From NCBI GenBank assembly GCA_947650285.1, contig CANTFL010001238.1, positions 124,001 through 188,000 on the forward strand: a stretch of 64,000 bases of DNA, read 5' to 3'. A program made the position numbers and the translations under genes. The notes beneath the pieces were generated by a model. It worked only from the letters and a program-made list of their open reading frames with translations, made no database searches and had not been told where the DNA came from. The stretch comes from Hyaloperonospora brassicae. Its lineage: Eukaryota; Oomycota; Peronosporomycetes; Peronosporales; Peronosporaceae. The first letter of the stretch is position 1. The number at the start of each line of letters is the position of its first letter. Shown in pieces: positions 31,426-43,381 of this stretch.

Positions 31426-31851
31426 TGTAACGGGGCAGCCCGTTACATGGAAATTGTCACTATAAAGAAACAATGACAATAAAGATTATGAAGTTATATG
31501 TTCTTTGAACAATATCACCAAAGTGGAGATATTGAAGGGTAGAACAAAGAGTCTGTTCATTGGTTGATATCTTGATGATATCAACCCACCAATCGCCGCA
31601 AGACGCGCACAATGAGTGGTGAGCAAGGTACCCACAAAGGCGAAGATAGTTCAATATATTTGAGAAAGTCAAGAAATGATTTATTAACGTTATAACTATA
31701 TTAAATAAACAGTTCTACTTTTCCCTCAAGACAGAGCTTTTGGGTTCAGTTTTGTCTACCGCTTACTCGGTTGCCCTGTGTACGCTCATTGTCATTGTCA
31801 GGCACACGTCACCCTTGCGTTAAGTTCAAGAAGGGTGTGTGCCCCGTTACA
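31426..31851 (+). repeat. Solo LTR of the gypsy family (diverged subfamily)
   Basis: Starts TGTAACGGGGCAGCCC, ends GTGCCCCGTTACA, and shares most of the LTR body, but the middle third (about 31625-31780) differs and it is 426 bp long. No internal element follows, so it is a recombination remnant. Flanks CCAAG(G) and CCAAA may be a worn target duplication. Confidence 0.9.
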
Positions 31852-32246
31852 CCAAACAATACACCATCTTTACAGGAATTTAGCTTTTAGAATGACGTCA
31901 AATGACCGTTGCGCCGCTACAGCGTCTTCAGCACCTCCGCTCTTCCACAAATTTAAGTTAACTGAGAGCCAACGATATGTCCATGAGCACAACAGTGATT
32001 ATCTACAGGGCGATACTGAACTCGGACGTTTTTCAGCTACAGCGGACGATGCTTGGAAACAGATTTGCTCTCGACTTCCTCGGTATTACCCAAGAGACGT
32101 TCACCCCAGCAAAAGATCTTCTCTCTCTCCTCCTCCTATTGCAGTAGGTAAAATTCGTCTCCTTACCCTCCAGAGCCCTAGGCCGTTCAATTGCAGCAAT
32201 TTTGTTGAGTGGGTTGTAGTTAAACTGTACTCGACTGTATACGTAC

Positions 32247-32331
32247 ATTATTCTACACCATAAAATGTAGAGTGCTTTAAATCATCATTTTGGGCGGGCG
32301 GGTGTGCCCCTAGCAAAACTGGGGTGTGCCC
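32247..32331 (-). repeat. Right terminal inverted repeat
   Basis: The reverse complement reads GGGCACACCCCAGTTTTGCT, then GGGGCACACCCGCCCGCCC, AAAATGATG and, further in, ACATTTTATGGTGTAG. This matches the left end with scattered mismatches. Confidence 0.7.
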
Positions 32332-32404
32332 TAGTCGTGGCTCCTAAACAAATGGCATATCGAAAGAAATGAGGCAGTAACGGCCTACAAGTTGAGGTAG
32401 GTAT

Positions 32405-32660
32405 TGTTGGAGATGGAAGCTCAGCAGACACTCACGCGATACGCTAATGTGACCGTCACTGTTTCGAGTGGACAACAGTGACGTACCACAAGCAGATGTT
32501 GTGACTGTTTAAATTAAAGGCCTCCAGAATGACTTTCAAGGTTGATCCATTTAGGTTGAATCAGTCAGCTGATATACATATGTAGAGTTTTATAAGTGCA
32601 GATTTGCTTTTTCATTTGCTTCCTCGTTAATTGTTACCTCTGTTCGTCCTAGTATCTACA
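32405..32660 (+). repeat. 5' LTR of the copia element
   Basis: 256-bp direct repeat, TGTTGG...CTACA, matching 36768-37023. Confidence 0.9.
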
Positions 32661-35600
32661 GTTTATGAGCGTAAGCACGAGGATGTGAATGATATTATCA
32701 ACGAAGACAACTACTTCGTATGGAAGTTCAACGCGCATGGAGATTGCCAATAAGGGGCGGTTGGAGTACATCGACGCGACGGAGGCACCGAGTGAAGATG
32801 ACGCTAGCGCGTCGATATGGAAAGTAAACGATATGAAGGCCTTCGAAAACGTGTGAAAGATGATCAACCCAAGTCTTCAATCCATGTTCCGTAATGCAGG
32901 GACAACTGCAGAAAGTGGGGGAATTTACAGAGCTTCATTCTTCGAAGAAGCATTCACAATCGGGTACAGATGCGTCGACAACGGCACGAGTTTTAGTTGC
33001 AGAAAGAACGAAGTACAATGGATCACTTCCTCAACATTGATGAGCTGAATGTCAATGAAAGCCATCAGTGACAAGGTCACGCGCGATGAGCGGCTCGTTA
33101 TTCTGATTGGAATCTTGTCTAACAATTACGATCAGATCGTCAAGATTATCTAGAACATGAAAGGTATTATTTATTATAAGCCAATGAAATGCTTCGTCGT
33201 GAATACGAAGGCAATGCTTGGAAGAAAAGAGCGAAATCGCACTGAAGGACACAAGAAGCTTTTTAAGCAAGAGTGTTCAGTCGAATGAAATTAGAAACAA
33301 ATTTAGTGATACGTGTTTATTTTGCGGAAAGCAATGACACAAGAAACAAGATTGCCGGAAGAATCCAGACAAAAAGAAAAAAACAGATCAACCGCTCACT
33401 GTGGGTGAACATATCTCTGAAGGTTAGCTACTCGACAGTGGTACGAGTAGTCATATGTGCCCACTTCAAGATGATTTTGTGGAAATAGGATTGCTTAACA
33501 GGTCGGTTGTAATTTCGATTGCGAATGGAGAAACAGTTTTGGCTGCTGTAGTTATGACAATTCGTGTCGTGTTGAAGAACAAGGAATCGATACGTATTGA
33601 AGACGTGCTGTAAGTTTAAAGCAGGATCGTCGTCTTATATCGATTTCTGCATTGTCTGCAAAAGTAATACACGATAACTTTCAAAACGAAATGTGTGAGA
33701 TTAGTAATGGTCAAGAAGTGGTGACTCAAGTGACACAAAAGGGTAAACTGTTTGTGCTGGATTGTAATGCATTGGAATCTGCAAACGTGAGTGAAGAGGT
33801 TGTGGATGGAGCCGAATCTATAAGCTCAAGTGTATGGCATGTACGACTAGTACATCTGCCAATAAAAGCAATGGAAAACTTTCGACATGTGTGTTATAGG
33901 ATTTAAGATTAAATATTCGTCTGTCGTTGATGATGACCAAGACAAGGTATGCGAAGGATGTGTGTGTATGAATGTAGTGATGCACTTGTTGCAAAGGGGT
34001 AGAAGTAAAAGTGAAATGTATTGTGTGTTAAAAACTATCTTCTATCACACTACGATATGTATAAGCAGAAGCAGAAACTACAACTTGATCATGTCAAGTT
34101 GCATATGGTGTTCGTCTCTTCCCGTCCCATGTGACATCCTGTCACATGACGTCCGTCTCTCTTCGTTCCATGTGTTGTCCTGTCACATGACGACCGTCTC
34201 TCCAGTCCCATCTGTCATTATGATATATTATAAACCAATCAGGTGAGGTCGGGCTTACCTGTACCAGGTCTTGCACTTGACCCGCAACACCTTCTTGGAT
34301 TGTCAGAAAGATAAATTTTCTAACAGTGTGACCAGAAGGTTGTCAGTTAAGCCTTTCCGAAAGTCTACTTCCGGCGAAGTAAAGACCACTTCATTGTTAC
34401 AAGTTATTCGCAGCGACGTATTAGGACCAATGGAGACCAAGTCGCAAGAAGAGAAACATTCGTGGTAAAATTTCTGGACTAATATCCACGATATGTTGCT
34501 GCTTACTATATTGCACTTAAGTCTTATGTGGTGGACAAGCTCATTGATACAAGTCGATGATGGAGAATCAATTGAGCACCAAGAATAAGTGTATCCTCAT
34601 CGACAATGGTGGCAAGTATATATTAATAAGATCGTAACAAAAATTTGTCATTGGGCTGGTATCGAGCACTTAGCGACAGTGCCATATTCGCCGCAGCAGG
34701 ATAGAATTGATGAACGACTGAACCGGCCACGGACTGAATGAGCAAAATCGATGTTTATTTACATGCAAGTCGAGAAGAAGTGGTGGGTTGAGGCGATATA
34801 TACTGCGGTATATGTGACTAACTGAGTCCCTTGTGCTGCGAACCCGACCAAGACGCCAATTGAAGTGTGTTTCGGAACTGAGCCAGACCTGTCGCACATA
34901 AGAGTATATGGTGCATGAGGTTACGCCTATATTGCTCAACCAAGACGTCTAAAGCTGGACAAGTTACGATTTCGATGCATATTCCTATGGTATTCGATTG
35001 AAGTAAGGGGTACCGTGTCTATTATCTTCAATTGAAATCGACTGGAATTCACGCGATCAGTGAATTTACAAGAGTTACCAATTTCCAAGTATCTACAAGT
35101 GATTACGAATATACCAACAACTACTAGTGCGAATTACGACGATGATGACGATGCAGAAGTTGTGCAAATACCAGCTATTTCTACCCAAAGTGACGTGGAA
35201 CCGATGGTTGTAGACAAAACTCGAACTATATAAGTATATTCGCCACCAAAGAAATTTGATTTTTTCCTCGACAGTAATTTATACATGTACTTGATCCTGT
35301 TTTTATAATCGATGATAGTTTTTTTATCCAACTGATCCGGATGTGTATAAACCTCTGGACATTGCGCCTAGGGGAAGATTAGTGGATCTCAATGATCATG
35401 CAGTGATGAAATCGTCTCACTATAATGGACAAAAAATTTTGCTTGTGCTACCACCATCAATTTGTGAAGGCCCAAGCTATGGTTCCAGTGAGTAACAACT
35501 ATACACTTGCTACTATGCCCAATGATGAACCAGAAATTCGCGCGTGGAAAAGATACCGCATTGAGTATGAGCAAGCTAATGCAGACCTTGAAATCCCATC

Positions 35601-36767
35601 AACATATCAAGATGAAATGGCGTCTTTGCAGTCAAAGATGTGGAGCGAGGCAATCAAGACCGAATTGACGGCACTGAACAAAGTGAAGACATGGAAAGCA
35701 GTGGAGAAATTGCCAGACAAAAAAATTTCCGGAACCTAGTGGGGTTTTGCAATTAAGCGAAACGAATGTGGTGGTATTGAGCGGTTAAAGCTCGACTTGT
35801 GGCGTTGGGTTACCGACATACGTATTGAGTTGACTAACACGACACGTACTCACCAGTCGCGAACATAAAATTTAATTTTTATCTTATAAGCGGTGTGATT
35901 TCTTCACGATATGACGATTTAGCAGTATGATGTTAAAATTGCAGTCATCAACGTTGTTTCAGAAGACGAAGTGTATTTTTACACACTTCAAGGTATCGAT
36001 ATGCAGCCAAATCAAGTCTTGGAACTATATCGAAAAGTATATGGACTAATATAACTATCTGCAATGTGATTTAAGACACTTTCAAGTGTTTTTGAGAACA
36101 TGGGTCTTGTGGCATGTGTTTCTGATCCGTGCTTATTTGTTCGTCAAGAGAAAAAATTACCATGTCCATCGAGACTTTATATATCGCGGACATGCTAATT
36201 GGTGTTGTTTCGGTTGAACCGATCACGCAAGTTGCAGATGGAATGTAGAGACATTATCAGCCTAATACACTGGGCAAAGTGCGATTTATCTTCGGTATCA
36301 AAGTCGAATGCGAGATGAGGTAAAAAGGGCCAAAGATAAGCCATAATGCTTGTACCACCAAAATGATTAAGAATTTAAATTAAGGCGGTGCAAAACCGGT
36401 ATACAATTCCGAGTGTGAGAGGTTAAACATATATATGTGTCACTTTCATTGTGCACTCAAGAAGTACTGTGGACGCAGAGCCTATTGTTAGAGATGAAGA
36501 TCAAGATTGACATTCCTGTCATTGTGTACGAAGACAACCAGAGTGCTGTTGCTATCGCTAAAAACGAAAATTATCACAGTCGTGCCAAGCACACATATAA
36601 ACGCTATCACTTTGTACGCGATTAAATTTATATAATGCTGATTCAACTGGAGTATATAATAAAACCAAGTTAAAGTTTGCTGTTTTTCTAACCCAGTCAA
36701 TTTCGACGAAGAGTATTCAATTCCTCGTGGTCATGTCAAGAACCAAACATTTTACGTCGAGGGGGAG
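32661..36767 (+). pseudogene. Copia gag-pol remnant
   Basis: Recognisable pieces in order: a gag start (NYFVWKFNARMEIANKGRLE, about 32705-32780); a CCHC knuckle at about 33313-33355 (CLFCGKQ, stop, HKKQDC) with a stop codon inside it; a protease active site LLDSGTSSHMCPLQDDF (about 33427); a gag-pre-integrase patch (SVWHVRLVHLPIKAMENFRH, about 33830); integrase fragments (CILIDNGGKY, TVPYSPQQDRIDE, about 34590-34710); RT (MWSEAIKTELTALNKVKTWK near 35640, YDVKIAVINVV near 35930); and RNase H (VYEDNQSAVAIAKNENYHSR, 36437-36625). All are broken by stops or frameshifts. A block around 34110-34260 interrupts the integrase and holds a short tandem repeat. Confidence 0.88.
34110..34215 (+). repeat. 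Imperfect tandem repeat of about 42 bp inside the copia remnant
   Basis: Two copies of a unit containing CCATGTG, TCCTGTCACATGACG and CCGTCTCT occur at about 34128-34170 and 34171-34212. The right half of each can fold (CATGTGACA/TGTCACATG in the first). The block is not part of the conserved copia coding sequence. Confidence 0.6.
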
Positions 36768-37023
36768 TGCTGGATATGGAAGCTCAGAAGACGCTCACGC
36801 GATACGCTAATGTGACCGTCACTGTTTCGAGTGGACAACAGTGACGTACCACAAGCAGATGTTGTGACTGCAGAAATTAAAGGCCTCCAGAAGGACTTTC
36901 AAGGTTGATCCATTTAGGTTGAATCAGTCAGCGGATATACATATGTAGAGTTTTATACGAGCAGATTTAATTTTCAATTTGCTTCCTTGTTAATTGTTCC
37001 CTCTGTTTGTCCAAGTATCTACA
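36768..37023 (+). repeat. 3' LTR of the copia element
   Basis: 256-bp copy of 32405-32660, starting TGCTGG and ending ATCTACA. Confidence 0.9.
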
Positions 37024-40000
37024 GAAACAGACTGCACATCTTATAAGTTCTTTAAAAATGCTGAGTGGAAAGGCGGGCAAGACCTCATGGCTGTGGTAGG
37101 ACCGTCAAATGGTACATTAACAGATGCATTGCTTGCAATTGAAGCATTTTACGAGGTCTTCCAGTACTGTTGGCCATCTGCGTTGATTTATGAAACAAAC
37201 GTTAGAGCGAAAGCACGTAGTAAAGTGCCTGGGATTGTTAAATTAGCGTGCAAGGCACGCAAAATTTAGCTGAAATTAGCTCCATGTCAACAGGATGATC
37301 GCTACGACGTATCCGATTGGGGTAATACCTCCTGGAAGGCTGGCGAGCTCTAGTGGAGGAGAGATGGGGCATATGTTCAATGATAACAGTGTGGAATGCC
37401 GAAGACCAGCGCATTGAGATCAAACAATTTCGGTTTTTGGATTTAGGGGATTGATCGGTGCTTTTTGCTCAATACTTCTACTTGCTTGAAGTCCAGAAAG
37501 CGTGAGAAGAATAATTAGTCGTCTTGAGTATACATACGTAAGATCTTTGCAACTGAAAACAGCAGCCACAAGCTTAAATTTGTAGCTCAGTTTCTTCGCT
37601 TCGCTAAGCGAAGGTCCCAGTCTTGTAGACGTTTAAATCTACATTCACAAGCTCTTGTTTTTTCTCGATCATCTTTTTGTCTAGAAACGAAAGATGCGGA
37701 ACACCGAGCAGCAAAGAGACGTGCAATCGTCGTCGTGTGACATAGGTCGAGCATTTCGATCTGGTCTTTGCGAGTAGAACTACGTGCCATAAATTTTCAT
37801 GCAGTGTGCAGTTTTAAGATTCGTCAAGACGCATAGGGACCCTGGAATAGTAATTTGTACATTACGATTATGCACGATTGCGATATAAGCTGATAGGTAC
37901 ATTCTGGCAAGACGAGAAGGAGGTCGTCGTAATGTGATCGGATGCACTGATACACGGTGCTTGACTGAAACATACTTGTATCGAAAGCAATCGAACGCGT
38001 CCGACTTCCGCACAAAAAATCTAATTCCACTGCTTCTGATTATATGATCATGGGCTCGTTATAAATGAGTATACAGTACATTCGAACATTCAGTCAAATT
38101 TACAAATTATGCGACTTTCGTGCATCACTAGACAACAGGTCTACGAAAACGCGATCTCGAAAGCTTTACCTCAATCTGATCCTTCCGAAATACATAATGA
38201 CATCCTGCTAGCATGTGTACATGCTGAATAGTTGACAACATGTACTTATCACTGCTCATTATTGTAAAAGAAGCGAATTTTATTTTACTGTGCCAAAAGA
38301 AGCAATTGCATGATGTCGACGATGCTGCAAATGGGGTCTTTATATGATGACTGCACCGAAAATTACAGGTTTTGTTTATGATGCGACCCCATCAGCTACA
38401 AAAATGACATATATGGTTTTCAGTGTCGTGCTCCATATTAAAAACACTTCTATGCGCTCTTATTTCAACGGATACTGTCGTTGTGAGAGCGTAATTGTGT
38501 CATATGGCTGGACACATAACCAGTAGTGTAGCAAGTAGCGTGAATGTTTTTGCGTAGAAAGATGCAAATGCCTAATTATTAGTTTAAGGTAACGCTAAAA
38601 CTATCGGCAGTCCCGGAAGCTTAACCGTTATGAATCCCAATCGAGGACGTCGACGGGAACATAAACTTTTAACTTACTCTTAAACCTAACTGTAAGTTTG
38701 CATGCGAATTAATAATACAAAAAGATGAGAATGGTGCAATGTCTGGAAGTCATATTATATAGAATGGTTAGGATTCGGAAATGATTACAAATGGTAGTAT
38801 CTCTTATGATCAAATAATTGAAAAACAATTTTGATCAAAAAAATTGGATGTATCAACCCATGTAGCGCAATTTTCCAGTCGAAAAGACTGTTCGTGTTTG
38901 CGATGCATAATCTGATGGAGTCGTAATTGCTGAAGAATAAAAAGCCTCACTTGAAAGAAGACGCTGATTTATGCTAATTCAGATTTATTTATCTTGACGG
39001 ATGTACATGTGTCATAGATCGAGATTTAATGCTCATCCTCCATCGCTCTGTGGCTCATTGATATAACATGGAATCTTTTACCTTAACGCACGTACATTGT
39101 ACGTGATAACAGTCGATGACGTCTGTGAGCCAATGTATCGGTTGAAAGCTACAAAGTTGCTACTGTAGACTGTAAAATCTTACATCGACTTACATAGATA
39201 TGTTACATTATCGTTGCCAATTGATAAAACTGCTATAAAGCATAAAGTTATATACGTAGCTGTGTAGAGTGGACTCTAGAGCACTTTGCGCTGTTGGTAT
39301 TTTGAGCAATTAACTGTTTGAAGTCAAGGGTCTGCCTATTATTATGCGTAGATTGTAGCTTGTAAACGTGAGAGTCTAGGAGCATGGGCCCTTGTCTGAC
39401 ATAACATTTAGTTTGGGAGTATGGCTTATACTGCTAATAGCAAAAGTTTACCTCCACTGATGATAGTGTCAGCAAATTACACGTAATCTTTCGCACACGT
39501 ACTTGCAGATAAAGGGCTATCAGACTTAGGAGACAGTATAAGTCTGAGGCAAAACGAGAACTACCGAAAATATAAGTCTACATTAACTAACGAACTATAT
39601 TGAATGCTTTTGTAACTATCGATCGATACAAATCCGGAATGAACGTATCTACTAGCCACCTGCCACGCGCTTCCATTTTGCATGGACACATTATAGTTCG
39701 ATGGACAGACTTGTATCAAGCAACTGGCACAAGTCACATATTATTCTGCCATTCTTGGTAAATTAAGTATAGTCAGTAAATATGATATTCGCATTGTCAA
39801 TTATATCTGTCAATATGCTGCAGCGATCAAAATCACATGTTGTTTATATCTATGGTATTGACTATGATTGATAGAAAAATATTTCATTTTATTCTACATA
39901 ATAATAAACTTTTTAAATGGTTTTTCTGAGACAATTTAATTGGATTGAACGAGTACGAAATAAGGAGCTTTTTACGCTGATTATGTATGGTGTCGTACGG

Positions 40001-43000
40001 GCACGGAAATGAGGTACATGGCAAATCTGTAACTTAATTGATAGCACGAAAAATCGTAGAGTCCCCTCTAGATAATAAAGTCATTCGATTGTATATCACA
40101 GGGTATTACCAGGCTATTGTATAATGTCAGGACATAAGTAGAGCAAAGAAACGCTGTTTGATGGTGGCATATTTGTGTCTTATATTAATAGTTATGACAT
40201 GATGTTTCGTGTTATGAACATTGTAAGAAGAAAGAAGCCCGTACGACTCGATAAGGCGTAGACTAATATTAGAGGGAAAGTCAGCTTACCTCCTGCTCTC
40301 ATTACTCAACAAAAAGGTTTAGCCGTCAATTGACATGGAAGTAAGTTTAGCTCGGGAACTCTGTGCAGATGCCAGTTCAGAAGACGACGCACACCATTCG
40401 GTAACGCTACAACAATTGACGTACAGCATAAAAAAATCTTCCATTTTAAGTAGTGCAAAAGAAGTCGCTTCTTACTTATTTTACACTTCAGCTAAGGGGT
40501 ACGCTTTATTTTGTATTGCCTCATCAGCGAGTCTACACTTTGCGTAAGCGACAAGCATTTGCCTTAACTTTCCTTGCCATTTATATTTTCTGTTTATTAA
40601 GCGTGGTTTGCTTGTGCGGTGCTTGTAAAATTTGGTGGCGGTAATAAGCAACTATACAATCCACGGTTATTTTCTGCACATGGGCTGTTAATGTTGGGGC
40701 ATATATATTGCAGCATAAGGGTACAGTACGGTAACATATGCCCATTTTAAATAAACACGCCTATACATCCGAAGACACAAAAAGTAGCTGTAAAGAAGTC
40801 AGATTGAACCTCACCTTTCCTGAAACAAATTTTCGCTTTTCGGTTCCGAAACGATCGTTATCGCACTGCAACACCCGCAACACAAGTGCTGAGCGCTATA
40901 TAAAAAGATCGATACATTGCTGGTAGCATTGATGCACCCAAATTACATTTCGTCTTGTTACATACTTGAACTTTAACAGTGTAAATGCTTATTAAAAGTA
41001 GTGGTTGATCAATGTGTTAGCTTAATTTTTAGTCGTATCTGTGTGTTAAATTCCTTACAGATACAACCTCGAGCAACCAGATATAAATTTTGGCTATTAA
41101 TTTTCTTACTCAAGACCTCATTATTCCATACTTTATTTTGCGACGGCAGAATACACTAACTCTACAAAATAATTACATGTGAGCCCCCGACTCAGCTTAC
41201 CACCTACCGCAGGTTTTTATAATGCTCAACTGGCTTCAAATTTCCTTATGTGATTGGACCCTGATCCGTGCAAATCTCGTATTATCTCGTTAGATATCGT
41301 GGAGATTAAAAAATACAATTGTTATGCCATATAACTTTAGCAGACTCACGCTTAAATTTGAGAACCGCACGTATCCAACCCGCATCACTTGTAGTTAAAA
41401 ATAGCGCTTTACACGATACAATTAGGATGTGGTCTGAGTAACATCTTCAAGTTTCATGTTGGCATTATACTTCTGCTGAATTCTCACACCGGTTTGTCTC
41501 AACGAAAGAGGTTTAATAATCCATGACACGTGTGAGTCACACGTGCCTCTGTGTTCAAGGTGTGAATAAAATTGTTCTACCAGTGCTAGTCAAGCAATGA
41601 GCTAAAGCGCGGGTCAACTACTGCAAATTTTGTGCTCATTAGTATTCTTGTTGGAGACAGCAATGATTTTATTTGCTCCACATCCCATTGGTACTTTCCT
41701 TATATAAGAAACAACTTGTAGGTAAAGTACACCCATCGCAGCGTATCAATCGCATGGCTACACATCAACGTGCGGTGCGCGGCGATAGACGCTCAGAGCG
41801 CGGTCGAAAGTCCCTGGCAGAAGCCAGCGAGATCCTTGATACTTATAAAGCAGACGATCGTTCGTCTACGGTAGTTGCTACGCAAAATGAAGCTTGTATC
41901 TCTGCAGTTTGACTTGCTAAAATTTTAGTCATCGTTTTCACTTGCGCACGTGATAACGATGATTCAGAGGCAAATACCATCTGTTTTGGAGATTCGAAGT
42001 TGCATTTAACTCGAAGCCATTAATAATTGCGTCTTCCACGACGATACGTTTTAGGTGGTACGCTCTCCTTTACCGGAGCGCTGTGTGTTGTTCGGGTCTT
42101 GTAATCATTTGAGCGATCCGCCTGCAAATCAAAGTCGCTTGAACACGCGAGAAAGCAACGACAATTAGATGCCAGTGCCTTATCCCATATCGAAGGATAT
42201 TGTAATGTCTGCTTACTTTTACCATGATCGGAGTGATATCGCTGGTCTTAGCAGATGAACTTTTATTACCTTTGACTTCATCTCACAGGAGCAACTAATA
42301 CGAAATGCATCGCTCATTTCTCCTCGAAACCATCCATGATTACCACTACAGAGGATCATGATGCCTTTCACTTGTCTTTGATGGACTTGACACAAACTTG
42401 GACATACCGTTTCTCATAAGTCTCTTACAAGAAGCGGAAGAGACATACAAGAAACGGTGGGTCTATGATGCGTCTATCCTATCGATTGCTAGTTACACAA
42501 TTCCTCTAATGAGGAAATGTTTGTGCATGAAATAGAGACAATATGAAGCATTCCCTTATGAGACTCGCCAACTGCATCCTCTCTGCCCGTCAGAGGATCT
42601 CACCGTATTCCTCAATTGTATAGGAGGCATTGTTCAGTCCTTTTGCGAGCGGGGCAAGCAAACGTTCTCCGAGAGATGATATTCGTCTGGTAGATTTAGT
42701 CTTGCCAATTGACGAGACCCAACATTTTGAATCAACATCTGTGATCAAGGCTTATAACTACTCTGCAAGGCGTAAGCAAATCAAATATGTTATACGTGTC
42801 CCTTTGTATCGCGGTAATTGAAGTTGCGCTCGACGTAAATACTTTAATTACCGCTTAATTTTCACCAGCGACTCCGTCCGTGACAGGAAAACAAGATTAG
42901 ACGGGTGTTGCTAACTGGCTGCTGACCTTGGTTAGCTTTATCGAGTAAAGTAGTGAGTCCTGAGGATATAAAAATCTTAGGCGTCGTATGTAGTCATTAA

Positions 43001-43345
43001 CACTGCGTAGGCGCGTCGAAATGATTAAACGAGTGAAAGTTACGAAGTATTCCACGTTAAAAACTATCGAGTGCAGCGTTCTCATCATCACGATATAACG
43101 ACAGCTCTTCGCGAGATCTTGTAAAAGTTAGACATTGTGCCTTCAGATGCTGAAACAAGATTTAAATCCCGAGAAATTTATGGGAAAATTGACCACAAGA
43201 GCTTCTACCCCATCGGAAAAGTTCTCGTACATGCAACTCAAACATGAATATCTAATATATTACCTATGATGCGCACACATCCTTAGTAACGACGGGGTTG
43301 TGTATGAATTGCCCCCAACATGCAAAATACGAATGATACCGATAC

Positions 43346-43381
<36 letters not shown>

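Larger units (their letters stand above)
30465..32331. mobile_element. DNA transposon with about 85-bp terminal inverted repeats, interrupted by a solo LTR
   Basis: The sequence from 30465 (GGGCACACCCC...) inward to about 30548 is matched as reverse complement by 32247-32331. Both share the opening GGGCACACCCC, a second GGGCACACCC, then CCGCC, AAAATGAT and ACATTTTATGGTG. The interior holds frames without a recognised transposase (30694-31083 +; about 31890-32263 +), though KEDKILREAVSVLGEKWNVF in a short frame near 31195-31260 recalls a Myb/SANT-like helix. A solo LTR (31426-31851) lies inside, so the DNA element is older. No clear target duplication is seen. It could be non-autonomous. Confidence 0.65.
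32405..37023 (+). mobile_element. Old Ty1/copia LTR retrotransposon, heavily decayed
   Basis: LTRs of 256 bp at 32405-32660 and 36768-37023 differ at roughly 19 positions by hand alignment (about 7%), so the insertion is old. No target duplication remains. The internal order is gag, protease, integrase, RT, RNase H, which is diagnostic of Ty1/copia. A purine tract (GAGGGGGAG) precedes the 3' LTR. Every domain carries stops or frameshifts. Confidence 0.9.
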
